14,366 bases of DNA. Origin: an uncultured Butyricicoccus sp. (GTDB lineage: Bacteria > Bacillota > Clostridia > Oscillospirales > Butyricicoccaceae). Positions 7,176 through 14,366 of the stretch are shown piece by piece. The DNA is taken from assembly GCA_900547195.1 (NCBI GenBank), contig URFQ01000064.1, positions 1 to 14,366 on the forward strand, written 5' to 3'. The first letter of the stretch is position 1. Each line of letters starts with the position of its first letter. The notes under the pieces were generated by a model. It made no database searches, was not told the origin of the DNA, and saw only the letters and a list, made by a program, of their open reading frames with translations. The translations under genes were made by a program, and so were the position numbers.

Positions 7176-8099
7176 TTATGCCCCTAAAATAGTCCCCTCT
7201 TGGACGGCATGCCCACGCAGGTAATCACAGGCGTTCATGCGCTTGCCGCCCACCATCTGGATTTCTGTCAGACGCAGCGCGCCGTCCCCGCAGGCGACCA
7301 GCAGCCCCTTTTTCGCATCCGCCTCCAGCACTTCGCCCGGCTGACCGCGATGGGTCTCCGGCTCGGCGGCATAGACCTTCATCCGGCAGCCATCCAATGT
7401 GGTCAGCGCAACCGGCCACGGGTTCAGGCCGCGGATCAGGCAGTCAAGCTCGCGCATGGATTTGCTCCAGTCAATGACCGCCAGTTCCTTGTCCAGCATG
7501 GACGCATAACTTGCAAGTTTTTCGTCCTGTGGTACCGGCGTGATTTCCCCCAGCTTTGCAATGGTCTCGCTGAGCAACGCCGCGCCCGCTTCGGCCAGAC
7601 GGTCGAACAGCTCCCCCGCCGTCTCCCGCGCGCCGATTTCGGTCCTGCAGGTCAGCAGCATGTCGCCGGTGTCTAGTCCGCGCGCCATCTGCATCGTGGT
7701 CACGCCCGCGTACCGGTCGCCGGCAATCACCGACCACTGGATGGGCGCCGCGCCGCGCCAGCGCGGCAGCAGGGAACCATGCACGTTGATGCAGCCATGC
7801 GCCGGGTAATCGAGCACATAGCCGGGCAGAAGCTTGCCATATGCCACCACCACGATCAGCTCGGGCCGGGTCTCGTCCAGCAGCTCCTGAATCGCGCCGT
7901 TTTTGAGCGTTTCGGGTTGATATACGCTTAGTCCGTGCTCCAGCGCAAGCGACTTGACCGGCGGAGGGGTCAGCTTCATCTTACGGCCCTGCGGTTTGTC
8001 CGGCTGGGTCAGCACGCCGACAATCTCGTGGCCGTCCGCCAGCAGACGATTCAGGCACGGTACCGCAAAATCCGGCGTCCCCATAAACAGGATTCTCAT
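7176..8099 (-). CDS. fmt: Methionyl-tRNA formyltransferase
   Basis: Formylates methionyl-initiator-tRNA using 10-formyltetrahydrofolate, giving the fMet-tRNA that starts bacterial translation. The 307-residue product has an N-terminal formyltransferase domain beginning MRILFMGTPDF (1-11), with catalytic N105, H107 (in NVHGSLLPRWRGA, 105-117) and D143 (GLDTGD, 141-146); these match the E. coli catalytic triad shifted by one. A C-terminal OB-like tRNA-binding domain follows (about 205-307). The start overlaps the def stop by 4 bp (ATGA), with GGAG and AAGGA sequences just upstream. Pairing with def is classic: the deformylase removes the group that this enzyme adds. Length and motifs are normal. 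Confidence 0.98.
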   Translation of the reverse strand: MRILFMGTPDFAVPCLNRLLADGHEIVGVLTQPDKPQGRKMKLTPPPVKSLALEHGLSVYQPETLKNGAIQELLDETRPELIVVVAYGKLLPGYVLDYPAHGCINVHGSLLPRWRGAAPIQWSVIAGDRYAGVTTMQMARGLDTGDMLLTCRTEIGARETAGELFDRLAEAGAALLSETIAKLGEITPVPQDEKLASYASMLDKELAVIDWSKSMRELDCLIRGLNPWPVALTTLDGCRMKVYAAEPETHRGQPGEVLEADAKKGLLVACGDGALRLTEIQMVGGKRMNACDYLRGHAVQEGTILGA

Positions 8100-8578
8100 T
8101 CCTTCTCCACCTGCTCTATATCCACGTACTCGGTCACCTTTTCCGTATATAGATGGCCGTCCAGATGCTCGGTTTCATGGCAGAAGCACTGGGCCACAAT
8201 GCCTTCGCCCTCGCGCTCGAACCAGTTGCCATCGCGGTCCTGCGCGCGGATCTTGGCCCAGGTCGGGCGATCTACATAGCCATACTTCCCCGGCACGGAC
8301 AGGCAGCCCTCGATCGTCGGCTGAAGCTCATTCATCTCGATCACCTCGGGGTTGACCAGCTCGACCATCTCTTCAGGATCTTTGTTGATGTCCAGCAGAA
8401 CCACCACGCGGCGCAGCACGCCAATCTGCGGTGCAGCCAGCCCCGCGCCGCCGGATGCCAGCAGGGTCTCCCGCATGTCGTCGATGAGCGTGTGCAGATG
8501 GTTGTTAAAATCGGTGACGGTGCGGCATTTTTTGTTCAGCATCTCGTCGCCTTCCACTAGTATGTTTCGAATCGCCAT
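8096..8578 (-). CDS. def: Peptide deformylase
   Basis: Metalloenzyme (usually Fe2+) that removes the N-formyl group from new proteins as they leave the ribosome. The 160-residue product contains the three family motifs: GAGLAAPQIG (44-53), EGCLSVPG (90-97) and HETEHLDG (134-141). Cys92, His134 and His138 are the metal ligands and Glu135 the catalytic base. The third motif has Cys133 in place of the usual Gln before HExxH, and Glu137 where Asp is common, a mild variation. The start has AAAAGGAG (8588-8595) 9 bases upstream, one of the strongest ribosome sites in the window and overlapping the priA stop codon. The gene is 15 bp after priA and overlaps fmt by 4 bp. Confidence 0.98.
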   Translation of the reverse strand: MAIRNILVEGDEMLNKKCRTVTDFNNHLHTLIDDMRETLLASGGAGLAAPQIGVLRRVVVLLDINKDPEEMVELVNPEVIEMNELQPTIEGCLSVPGKYGYVDRPTWAKIRAQDRDGNWFEREGEGIVAQCFCHETEHLDGHLYTEKVTEYVDIEQVEKE

Positions 8579-8593
8579 AATTCATGACTCCTT

Positions 8594-11053
8594 TTACATA
8601 GAATCCGGGTTCAGATCCGCGAACAGGCTGACCCCTCGGTTGCGTTTCTCTGCGGAAAACTCCCGCATCACCCCAGACACCAGCATCCTGCGCCGCTTGT
8701 TATCCGGGCATCGTATGGTTAAATGATAACGGTACCGTCCCGCGACGCGCACGATATTGGCTGCCGCCGGGCCGAGCACCGGGTACTTAAAATCCGCAAA
8801 CTGGCCTTCCATTAAGCTTAAAATCCTGGTTTTCAGCCGTAACAGCGCGCTTAACACCGCCTGTTCGTCCTCCCCGCTCGCTGAAAGCAGCAAAAGCTGA
8901 CGGATGGGCGGGCACTGCGTCGCGCGCCGCATTTCCAGCTCGCGCTCATAGAATGCAAGATAGTCCTGCCGTGCCGCGGCGAGGATGACCGGGTGCTCAG
9001 GGCTGAACGTCTGGATCACTGCCCGCCCCTGCTTATTCCGCCGTCCGGCGCGCCCGACCACTTGCGTAATCAGAGAAAATGTACGCTCTCTGGCGCGAAA
9101 ATCCTGCGCATAGAGCGACTGATCGGCGTCCAGCACGCCTACAAGCGTCACATTTTCAAAATCCAGCCCCTTGGTCACCATTTGGGTGCCGAGCAGGATA
9201 TCCGCCCTGCCCGCGCCAAAGGACGCGAGCAGCTGCTCATGCGCATACCGGGCCGCGGTCGTATCCGCATCCATGCGCAATATGCGCGCACCCGGGAACA
9301 GCGTACGCAGTTCTTCTTCGACGCGCTGGGTGCCCGGGGTCTCCATAAACAAATGGGAACTGCCGCATTCGGGGCAGCTTTCCCGAATTTTGATCGACGC
9401 GCCACAGTAATGGCACATCGCGCGGCCATTGGCCGAATGATAGGTCATGGTGGTTGAGCACGATGGGCACTCCGGAACCCAGCCGCATACCGAGCAGCCG
9501 ATCACACGGTTTGCGCCGCGCCGGTTGAGGAATAAGATAGACTGCTCGCCGTTTGCAAGGTTTTTATGAAGCTCCTCCCGCAGCGCCGGGCCGACCAAAC
9601 CAGTCAGCCCCTGCCGGGACAGGCCGCGCATGTCCGCAACCAGCACCTGCGGCAGCCCGCCGCTGCCAAAGCGTTCCGGTAAAGAAAAAAGCGGATACTT
9701 CCCGCTTTCCGCACCGAAGTAGCTTTCCACCGAGGGCGTTGCCGAACCGAGCAGCAGCAGCGCATTCTGCTGCGCCGCGCGGAACTTTGCTACATCGCGT
9801 GCATGATAGCGCGGCGACCGGTCGGACTGGTACGCGCCGTCCTGCTCCTCATCGATGACAAGAAGGCCGAGGTTCTTTGTGGGCGCGAAGACCGCCGAGC
9901 GCGTGCCAATGACCACGCGCGCCGCACCGCTGCGGATTCTCTTCCAGCTGTCGTACCGTTCTCCGGCGCTGAGCGCCGAGTGCAGCACTGCGACGGTATC
10001 CCCGAACCGCGCGACGAACACGCGGATAAACTGCGGGGTCAGGCCGATTTCCGGCACGAGCACAATGGCCGAGCGGCCATCCGCGAGCACATCGTCAATG
10101 AGCTTCAGGTACACCTGCGTTTTGCCGCTGCCGGTGACGCCGTGCAGCAACGCAGCAGCGGCAGTCCGCGTTTCCAAGAGCGTCCGGATGCCTTCATACA
10201 CCTGCCGCTGATCTTTTGTCAATTCCTTTGCGGGTTCGGGCGCAATGCCCGAAAAGTCGGGCGCACGGAAGCGCTCTTCCCGCAACTGCTCCAACAGGCC
10301 GTTTTTGACCATCGTGCGGAGCACAGCGTCCGAAACGCCGGTCATATATTGCAGCTCCTGCTTGCTCATCGCCTGCCCGTCCGACAGGCAGGAAATCACA
10401 TCCTGCCGTACCGGGCTGCAACGTCTGCGGCTTTCACGCGCCATCGCTTCCCCGGCATCCACAGCCAGCCGGTACATACGCTCGGTTTTGTCCTGCGTGC
10501 GCCGGGCAATGTTGCTGCGGTAGGCCAGCACTCCCCGACGGCACAGCTCATCGAGTTGCCCGGCGGCGCAGCGGCCGTCCAGCAAGGTTTTGATTTCCTC
10601 AAGCGTACGGCTCTGCCCCTGCTCGGAAAACACCGAAAGCAGGCGGCCAAATCCCTCGTCCGCGAGCGCTTCCACGGTCTGCGCATCTGCGGTCAGCGTA
10701 TAGGTATCCTTGCGCTTAAACCACAGGCCGGCCGGCAGAATCGTGCGAATACATTCGTAGTATGTGCAATACAGGCGCTCACGCATCCACGCGGCCAGCT
10801 TGAGCTGAAACGCGTCGAGCACGGGCGCATCGTCGAGCACCTCGCTGACCGCCTTAAGCTTTTCACGGGAAGCGCCGTCCCGAAAGGCCAGAATAATACC
10901 CTCCGAGCGCTTATTGGCCCGGCCGAACGGCACAAGGACGCGGCTTCCAACCGCCGCGCCCTCCGCCCGGTCAGCAGGCAAAAGATAGTCATATAATTTA
11001 TCGATCGCAAAGGTCACGGCATCCACCGCGACCGCGCAAATTCGATCAGGCAT
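8594..11053 (-). CDS. priA: Replication restart helicase PriA
   Basis: 3'-to-5' DNA helicase that recognises stalled forks and starts reassembly of the replisome. The 819-residue product is the usual Firmicute length. It has an N-terminal DNA-binding domain (about 1-110), a central winged-helix-like region, and a helicase core with Walker A GVTGSGKT (305-312), motif II DEEQD (401-405), and GSATPS in the next motif. Eight cysteines (520, 523, 529, 532, 547, 550, 560, 563) form the two zinc ribbons set between the helicase lobes. Motif II reads DEEQ rather than the DEEH of E. coli. The frame runs on to 11101, but the start at 11051-11053 is chosen: AAAGGA (11061-11066) lies 7 bases upstream and the family N-terminus begins here. 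It overlaps coaBC by 8 bp. Confidence 0.97.
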   Translation of the reverse strand: MPDRICAVAVDAVTFAIDKLYDYLLPADRAEGAAVGSRVLVPFGRANKRSEGIILAFRDGASREKLKAVSEVLDDAPVLDAFQLKLAAWMRERLYCTYYECIRTILPAGLWFKRKDTYTLTADAQTVEALADEGFGRLLSVFSEQGQSRTLEEIKTLLDGRCAAGQLDELCRRGVLAYRSNIARRTQDKTERMYRLAVDAGEAMARESRRRCSPVRQDVISCLSDGQAMSKQELQYMTGVSDAVLRTMVKNGLLEQLREERFRAPDFSGIAPEPAKELTKDQRQVYEGIRTLLETRTAAAALLHGVTGSGKTQVYLKLIDDVLADGRSAIVLVPEIGLTPQFIRVFVARFGDTVAVLHSALSAGERYDSWKRIRSGAARVVIGTRSAVFAPTKNLGLLVIDEEQDGAYQSDRSPRYHARDVAKFRAAQQNALLLLGSATPSVESYFGAESGKYPLFSLPERFGSGGLPQVLVADMRGLSRQGLTGLVGPALREELHKNLANGEQSILFLNRRGANRVIGCSVCGWVPECPSCSTTMTYHSANGRAMCHYCGASIKIRESCPECGSSHLFMETPGTQRVEEELRTLFPGARILRMDADTTAARYAHEQLLASFGAGRADILLGTQMVTKGLDFENVTLVGVLDADQSLYAQDFRARERTFSLITQVVGRAGRRNKQGRAVIQTFSPEHPVILAAARQDYLAFYERELEMRRATQCPPIRQLLLLSASGEDEQAVLSALLRLKTRILSLMEGQFADFKYPVLGPAAANIVRVAGRYRYHLTIRCPDNKRRRMLVSGVMREFSAEKRNRGVSLFADLNPDSM

Positions 11054-12266
11054 TTGCGGTTCCTTTTTTCTGTGAAATTGCGAGCAGGCGGTCGAGCACA
11101 ATGCCAGCCAGATCTTCCTTGCTCATGAGGGTCAGCGGCTCGGAGGAGCCGTCGCGGTACAGCAGGGTGGCCACATTGGTATCATGCGCAAAACCCGCGC
11201 CCGCAGTCTTGAGGTTGTTTGCAACCATCATATCGCAGTTCTTTTTCATCAGCTTCGCACGGGAGTTCTCTAAAAGATCACGGGTCTCCATCGAAAAGCC
11301 ACAGATCAGCTGAGCCGCGCGTTTCTTGCCGCCAATTTCAGCCAAAATGTCCGGATTGCGAACGAGTCCCACCGAAAGCTCACTGTTTTTTTTCTTCATT
11401 TTATCGTCCGCGGCCTGCGCCGGACGGTAATCGCCCACCGCAGCCGCCTTGATCACCCAGTCGGCCGCATCCAGCCGCGCCAGCACCGCGTCGCGCATGT
11501 CGCACGCCGACGTGACTGGCACTACCGAAACACCTCTGGGCGGTTCGAGCGCAACAGGCCCGGAAACCAGCGTCACTTTCGCGCCGCGGGCAAACGCGCT
11601 TTCCGCGATGGCATAGCCCATCTTACCGGTCGAATGGTTCGAGAGAAAGCGCACCGGATCCATTGCTTCCCGGGTCGGCCCGGCTGTCACCAGAATGGAC
11701 AGCCCCTTAAGATCCTGCTCGGTCGCCGCGCACTCAATTTCGCGCGCGATATCCGCCGGGTCAGCCAGCTTGCCGCGGCCGGTATCGCCGCAGGCCAGCC
11801 TGCCGCTCGCAGGCTCGATCATGCGCGCCCCCCGCCGCCGCAAAATCTCCAAATTCTGCTGCACGACCGGGTTTTCGTACATGCCTGTGTTCATGGCGGG
11901 CGCAATCACAAGCGGCGCTTTTGTGGCCATAAGCGTGGTACTCACCATATCGTCCGCGATGCCGTGCGCAACCTTCCCGATCACGTTCGCCGTCGCAGGC
12001 GCGAGCACAAACACATCCGCACGCTTGGCAAGCGAAATGTGCTCGACTTCCCACGGGAAGTCCCGGTTGAACATATCGACAATCACCCGGTTTCCTGACA
12101 GCACCTCGAGCGTCAGCGGCGTAATAAACTCCGTCGCGGACTGAGTCATGATGATAAACACCTCCGCGCCTTTTTTCTTCAGGCGCGAGGTCAGGTCGGC
12201 CGCCTTATACGCGGCGATGCCGCCAGTGACGCACAAAACAACCGATTTTCCTTGCAGGCTCGTCAT
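11046..12266 (-). CDS. coaBC: Bifunctional phosphopantothenoylcysteine synthetase/decarboxylase
   Basis: Catalyses two consecutive steps of coenzyme A synthesis: CTP-dependent joining of 4'-phosphopantothenate to cysteine (CoaB), then FMN-dependent decarboxylation to 4'-phosphopantetheine (CoaC). The 406-residue product has the CoaC flavoprotein domain (about 1-180) with VTGGIAAYK (13-21), active-site His76, PATAN (90-94), PAMN (123-126) and Cys159 in the flexible LACGD loop. The CoaB domain (about 188-400) has VTAGPTRE (193-200), SNHSTGKMG (209-217), AAAVGDYRP (274-282) and Lys289, the position of the key E. coli lysine. The frame remains open upstream to 12554 but that part lies over rpoZ and resembles nothing; the ATG at 12264-12266 begins one base after the rpoZ stop with GAGGAG 7 bases upstream. 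It overlaps priA by 8 bp. Confidence 0.97.
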   Translation of the reverse strand: MTSLQGKSVVLCVTGGIAAYKAADLTSRLKKKGAEVFIIMTQSATEFITPLTLEVLSGNRVIVDMFNRDFPWEVEHISLAKRADVFVLAPATANVIGKVAHGIADDMVSTTLMATKAPLVIAPAMNTGMYENPVVQQNLEILRRRGARMIEPASGRLACGDTGRGKLADPADIAREIECAATEQDLKGLSILVTAGPTREAMDPVRFLSNHSTGKMGYAIAESAFARGAKVTLVSGPVALEPPRGVSVVPVTSACDMRDAVLARLDAADWVIKAAAVGDYRPAQAADDKMKKKNSELSVGLVRNPDILAEIGGKKRAAQLICGFSMETRDLLENSRAKLMKKNCDMMVANNLKTAGAGFAHDTNVATLLYRDGSSEPLTLMSKEDLAGIVLDRLLAISQKKGTANA

Positions 12267-12267
12267 G

Positions 12268-12591
12268 TTACTGCTCCTCGTTGTCCTCCGCAGGCGCTTC
12301 CTCATCGTCATCCTCAAGCAGGGCTTCGTCAAAATCGAGATCGATGTCCAGTCCCGAAGACAGGTCGCGTACTGCCGGGGTCTGCGGCTCCTCTGCCTTC
12401 GGGCCGGGTTCGTACACAATCGTACCCGCTGCAATCTCATCCAGCGCCAGCTTGACCGCCTTATCCGGCAGCGGGTCGTTGTTCTCTTCAGCCTCCTGCG
12501 AAATGTCCCGCGCACGCTGTGCCGCCAGATTGACCAGCAGATAGCGGTTGCCAACGCGCTTCATCAGTTCATTCATGGAAGGTTTCAACAT
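12268..12591 (-). CDS. rpoZ: DNA-directed RNA polymerase omega subunit
   Basis: Small RNA polymerase subunit that helps fold and hold the beta-prime subunit. The 107-residue product starts MLKPSMNELM and carries the core omega signature NRYLLVNLAAQRARDI (15-30) and DKAVKLALDEIAAG (43-56), then a long acidic tail (about 64-107) rich in Asp and Glu. Typical omega proteins are 60-90 residues, so the tail is an extension. The start has AGAGGT about 8 bases upstream. The 39-bp gap before it, after gmk, is the widest in the window. Its final Glu-Glu-Gln codons supply the ribosome binding site of coaBC, whose start lies one base beyond this gene's stop. Position between gmk and coaBC matches B. subtilis. 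Confidence 0.95.
   Translation of the reverse strand: MLKPSMNELMKRVGNRYLLVNLAAQRARDISQEAEENNDPLPDKAVKLALDEIAAGTIVYEPGPKAEEPQTPAVRDLSSGLDIDLDFDEALLEDDDEEAPAEDNEEQ
12274..12279 (-). promoter_or_regulatory. Ribosome binding site of coaBC inside the rpoZ tail
   Basis: Reads GAGGAG on the minus strand, 7 bases before the coaBC ATG at 12266. The same bases encode the last two Glu residues of omega. It decides the coaBC start against the longer open frame that runs back over rpoZ. Confidence 0.85.
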
Positions 12592-12630
12592 AATTCATTA
12601 CCTCTTTTTATCGAAAGATTTATAGTTTGC

Positions 12631-13203
12631 TCATTTATTGCGGCAGCGCTCGGCAGTAAAAATCGCAAGCAAATCGCGCACCGCCATATCCAGGTTGTCG
12701 TTGACGATCACATAGTCAAACTGCCCGGCATAGGTCATCTCACGTTTTGCCGTTTCCATACGCCCGCGGATTTTCTCCTCAGACTCGGTCCCCCGGCCGC
12801 ACAGGCGCCGCTCCAGTTCCTCCATAGAAGGCGGTGCGACAAACACCATCACCGCGTCCGGACGCTTTTTATGGATTTGCATCGCGCCTTGTACTTCGAT
12901 TTCCAGCACTACGTCGCGCCCTGCATTAAGCTGCTCATCGACCGGCGCCTCCAGCGTGCCGTAGTAGTTCCCCACATACTGTGCATGTTCCAGAAAGGCG
13001 TCCTGCGCAATTTTTTCCTCAAATTCCGGCTTGCTCAAGAAGTAGTAATGCACCCCATCCTGTTCCCCCTCGCGCGGCGCACGGGTTGTCGCTGAAACGG
13101 AAAGGAACACGTTTCGGTCCTCCGCCAGCACGCGGCCCAGAATCGTCCCCTTGCCGGTTCCGGACGGGCCGGTGAATACATAAAGCCGCCCCTTTTTACG
13201 CAT
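12631..13203 (-). CDS. gmk: Guanylate kinase
   Basis: Phosphorylates GMP to GDP with ATP, the essential step toward GTP and dGTP; in Firmicutes it is a known (p)ppGpp target. The 190-residue product has the P-loop GPSGTGKG (12-19), the GMP-binding SATTRAPREGE (37-47), GVHYYF (50-55), EIEVQGA (101-107, usually EIDVQGA) and the lid arginines in ERRLCGRGT (131-139). The frame stays open for 78 codons upstream over remA, but that stretch resembles nothing. The ATG at 13201-13203 is chosen over the ATG at 13210-13212 because GGGGAGG (13213-13219) is 9 bases from the former and touches the latter. The start overlaps remA by 8 bp. Length is normal for the family. Confidence 0.97.
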   Translation of the reverse strand: MRKKGRLYVFTGPSGTGKGTILGRVLAEDRNVFLSVSATTRAPREGEQDGVHYYFLSKPEFEEKIAQDAFLEHAQYVGNYYGTLEAPVDEQLNAGRDVVLEIEVQGAMQIHKKRPDAVMVFVAPPSMEELERRLCGRGTESEEKIRGRMETAKREMTYAGQFDYVIVNDNLDMAVRDLLAIFTAERCRNK

Positions 13204-13453
13204 CGTCCTCATCCTCCCCGCCCGTTGTCGTACGTCCGGCAATCGTTTCCGGCTGAAGCGCCGAAAGGATGACATGATCGCTGTCTGTAATGAGCACGGC
13301 GCGGGTCCGGCGGCCATAGGTCGCGTCAATGAGTACGCCCCGGTCACGCGATTCCTGCACAATACGTTTGATGGGCGCAGATTCCGGGCTGACGATGGCG
13401 ACCAGACGGCTGGCGGAAACCATATTGCCAAAGCCAATATTGATAAGTTTCAT
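13196..13453 (-). CDS. remA: Extracellular-matrix regulator RemA (DUF370 family)
   Basis: Small DNA-binding regulator. In B. subtilis RemA forms ring-like oligomers that wrap DNA and activates matrix and osmoprotection genes; its targets in this organism are unknown. The 85-residue product carries the family hallmarks INIGFGNMVSASR (4-16), SPESAPIKR (22-30), DATYGRRTRAV (43-53) and DSDHVILSALQPET (57-70). Arg16, Arg48, Arg49 and Arg51 align with the basic DNA-binding face described for the B. subtilis protein. The C-terminus (about 75-85) is acidic and low in complexity. The start has AGGGGGA just upstream and is 12 bp after yicC. The end overlaps gmk by 8 bp. Position between yicC and gmk is conserved across Firmicutes. 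Confidence 0.96.
   Translation of the reverse strand: MKLINIGFGNMVSASRLVAIVSPESAPIKRIVQESRDRGVLIDATYGRRTRAVLITDSDHVILSALQPETIAGRTTTGGEDEDDA
13213..13219 (-). promoter_or_regulatory. Ribosome binding site of gmk inside the remA tail
   Basis: Reads GGGGAGG on the minus strand and lies 9 bases before the gmk ATG at 13203. The same bases encode part of the Gly-Gly-Glu-Asp tail of RemA. It abuts the other in-frame ATG at 13212, making that one an unlikely start. Confidence 0.8.
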
Positions 13454-13465
13454 CTCGTCCCCCTG

Positions 13466-14341
13466 TTACTCGATGTTCTGAACCTGCTCGCGAATTTTTT
13501 CGATCTCTGCCTTGAGGCCAATCACGAGGTTTGCCATCGCCGTATCGTTTGCCTTGGAGCCGATGGTATTGGCTTCGCGGTTCATCTCCTGCACCAGGAA
13601 ATCCAGCTTGCGGCCCACCGGGTTTTGATCCTCCAGCATCAGTGAAAGCTGGTCAAGATGGCTGCGCAGGCGGACGGTTTCCTCGTCCACTGCGGTTTTA
13701 TCTGCAAAAATCGCCGCTTCGGTCAGGATGCGCTGCGGGTCTGCCATAGTGTCGGCCAAAATCTCGTTCATGCGCTTTTCGAGGCGTTCCCGATAAGCCT
13801 CCACACGCTCAGGCGAGCGTTTCTCGACGTCTTCCACCAGCCCGAGAATGGTCTGCATCCGGCCACTGACATCGGTCGCCATCTTTTCGCCCTCGCGGCC
13901 GCGCATCACGTCAAATTCATCCACCGCGTGCGCGAATACTTCGAGCACCGCTGCGGTCAGTGCATCCGCGTCGACCTCAAGCCGCTCGCTCACAAGCACG
14001 TCAGGCATGCGTGCAATGCTCATCACCGTAATGTCATCGTGCAGATGGAACGCATCGCGCAGCTCCTGTAAGGCGTCGAGGTAGCCGCGCGCCAGTTCTT
14101 TGTTGAGCACAATCGCTGTTTCCTGTGCCCCCATATCCGTGATCGCCACAAAAATATCCACCTTGCCGCGCGAAATCCGCGCGCCGGTCGCTTTTTTCAG
14201 GGCGTCTTCGAGGAAACCGTACCCCCGGGGCGCCTTGACGTTCACATCGAGATAACGGTGGTTGACCGCGCGCAGCTCCACCATGATCTCCCTGCCGTCG
14301 ATCGCGGCCCGCGCACGGCCATAACCGGTCATGCTTTTCAT
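13466..14341 (-). CDS. yicC: YicC-family endoribonuclease
   Basis: YicC/YloC-family RNase; the E. coli and B. subtilis members cleave RNA, and the former acts on the small RNA RyhB. The 291-residue product has the family N-terminus KSMTGYGRA (2-10), NHRYLD (27-32), a central MRGREGE (146-152), and the very conserved C-terminal block with GRKLDFLVQEMNREA (243-257) and TIGSKAND (259-266), ending in a helical EIEKIREQ segment. The open frame extends eight codons further to 14365, but the ATG at 14339-14341 gives the family-like MKSMTGYG start with AAGGA (14352-14356) 10 bases upstream. The upstream extension cannot be excluded because the window ends there. It is probably the first or an early gene of the operon and precedes remA by 12 bp. 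Confidence 0.95.
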   Translation of the reverse strand: MKSMTGYGRARAAIDGREIMVELRAVNHRYLDVNVKAPRGYGFLEDALKKATGARISRGKVDIFVAITDMGAQETAIVLNKELARGYLDALQELRDAFHLHDDITVMSIARMPDVLVSERLEVDADALTAAVLEVFAHAVDEFDVMRGREGEKMATDVSGRMQTILGLVEDVEKRSPERVEAYRERLEKRMNEILADTMADPQRILTEAAIFADKTAVDEETVRLRSHLDQLSLMLEDQNPVGRKLDFLVQEMNREANTIGSKANDTAMANLVIGLKAEIEKIREQVQNIE

Positions 14342-14351
14342 GTATTCATCA

Positions 14352-14356
14352 TCCTT
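14352..14356 (-). promoter_or_regulatory. Probable ribosome binding site of yicC
   Basis: Reads AAGGA on the minus strand, 10 bases before the favoured ATG at 14341. It lies within the alternative eight-codon N-terminal extension, so its presence argues for the shorter product. Spacing is a little long, so support is moderate. Confidence 0.6.
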
Positions 14357-14366
14357 TTTAGCCATA

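Noticed and set aside
8130..8200. Damage to the deformylase third motif (CHETEH rather than QHExDH).
   Set aside because: Both metal-binding histidines and the catalytic glutamate are present, so it is a conservative variant and not a broken enzyme.
9803..10996. A 397-codon open frame on the plus strand opposite priA.
   Set aside because: It is antisense to an intact PriA with all motifs, and its Arg/His/Ala-rich translation resembles no protein family; it is a shadow of codon bias.
12267..12554. N-terminal extension of 96 residues on CoaBC.
   Set aside because: It is rpoZ read in another frame, is Arg-rich and featureless, and the real start has a good ribosome site right before it.
12592..12660. 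A possible promoter before rpoZ: TATAAA in the 39-bp gap on the minus strand.
   Set aside because: The best -35 candidate 17 bp upstream matches only about three of six consensus bases, so the AT-rich gap alone is not enough.
12148..13095. A 315-codon plus-strand open frame running opposite coaBC, rpoZ and gmk.
   Set aside because: It crosses three well-supported genes and has no domain of its own.
13204..13437. N-terminal extension of 78 residues on guanylate kinase.
   Set aside because: It covers remA in another frame and is not seen in the family; the ribosome site supports the start at 13203.

Overview
The window is a densely packed stretch of bacterial core genes. All 15 genes I can support lie on the minus strand and read from position 14366 down to 1. 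The order is yicC, remA, gmk, rpoZ, coaBC, priA, def, fmt, a yugP-type membrane zinc peptidase gene, rsmB, rlmN, prpC, prkC, rsgA and a truncated thiN. This nearly matches the Bacillus subtilis yloC to thiN cluster, so the organism is a Firmicute. The high GC content by eye, the peptidase gene between fmt and rsmB, and the acidic tails on RemA and omega suggest a GC-rich member of the Clostridia, perhaps Oscillospirales. That placement is an inference from gene order and protein character; no rRNA gene is present to settle it.

Layout from the upstream (right) end. Positions 12268-14341 hold the RNase-like yicC, the DNA-binding regulator remA, guanylate kinase and RNA polymerase omega. Positions 8594-12266 hold coenzyme A biosynthesis (coaBC) and replication restart (priA). 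Positions 7176-8578 hold the formyl-methionine pair def and fmt, which together handle the N-terminal formyl group of new proteins. Positions 6449-7153 hold the zinc peptidase. Positions 4061-6456 hold two rRNA methyltransferases. Positions 300-4064 hold the PP2C phosphatase and PASTA kinase pair followed by the ribosome-assembly GTPase RsgA. The window ends inside thiamine pyrophosphokinase.

Spacing is extremely tight. The largest gap between genes is 39 bp. Seven junctions overlap (three by 4 bp, three by 8 bp and one by 31 bp), and the other seven gaps are 1-39 bp. Nearly every gene has a recognisable Shine-Dalgarno sequence, several of which sit on the stop codon or the last codons of the gene before. 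I see no internal terminator or convincing promoter, so this looks like one long operon with much translational coupling; the promoter would lie right of 14366. No tRNA, rRNA, mobile element, CRISPR array or sizeable repeat was recognised, and no stretch over 300 bases lacks a gene.

I did not find a novel system here. Points worth a second look are local: the absence of rpe between rsgA and thiN, a non-RD catalytic loop in PrkC, a DEEQ helicase motif in PriA, a TTG start for rsgA, an extra C-terminal domain on PrkC, and protein tails whose codons double as the next gene's ribosome binding site.
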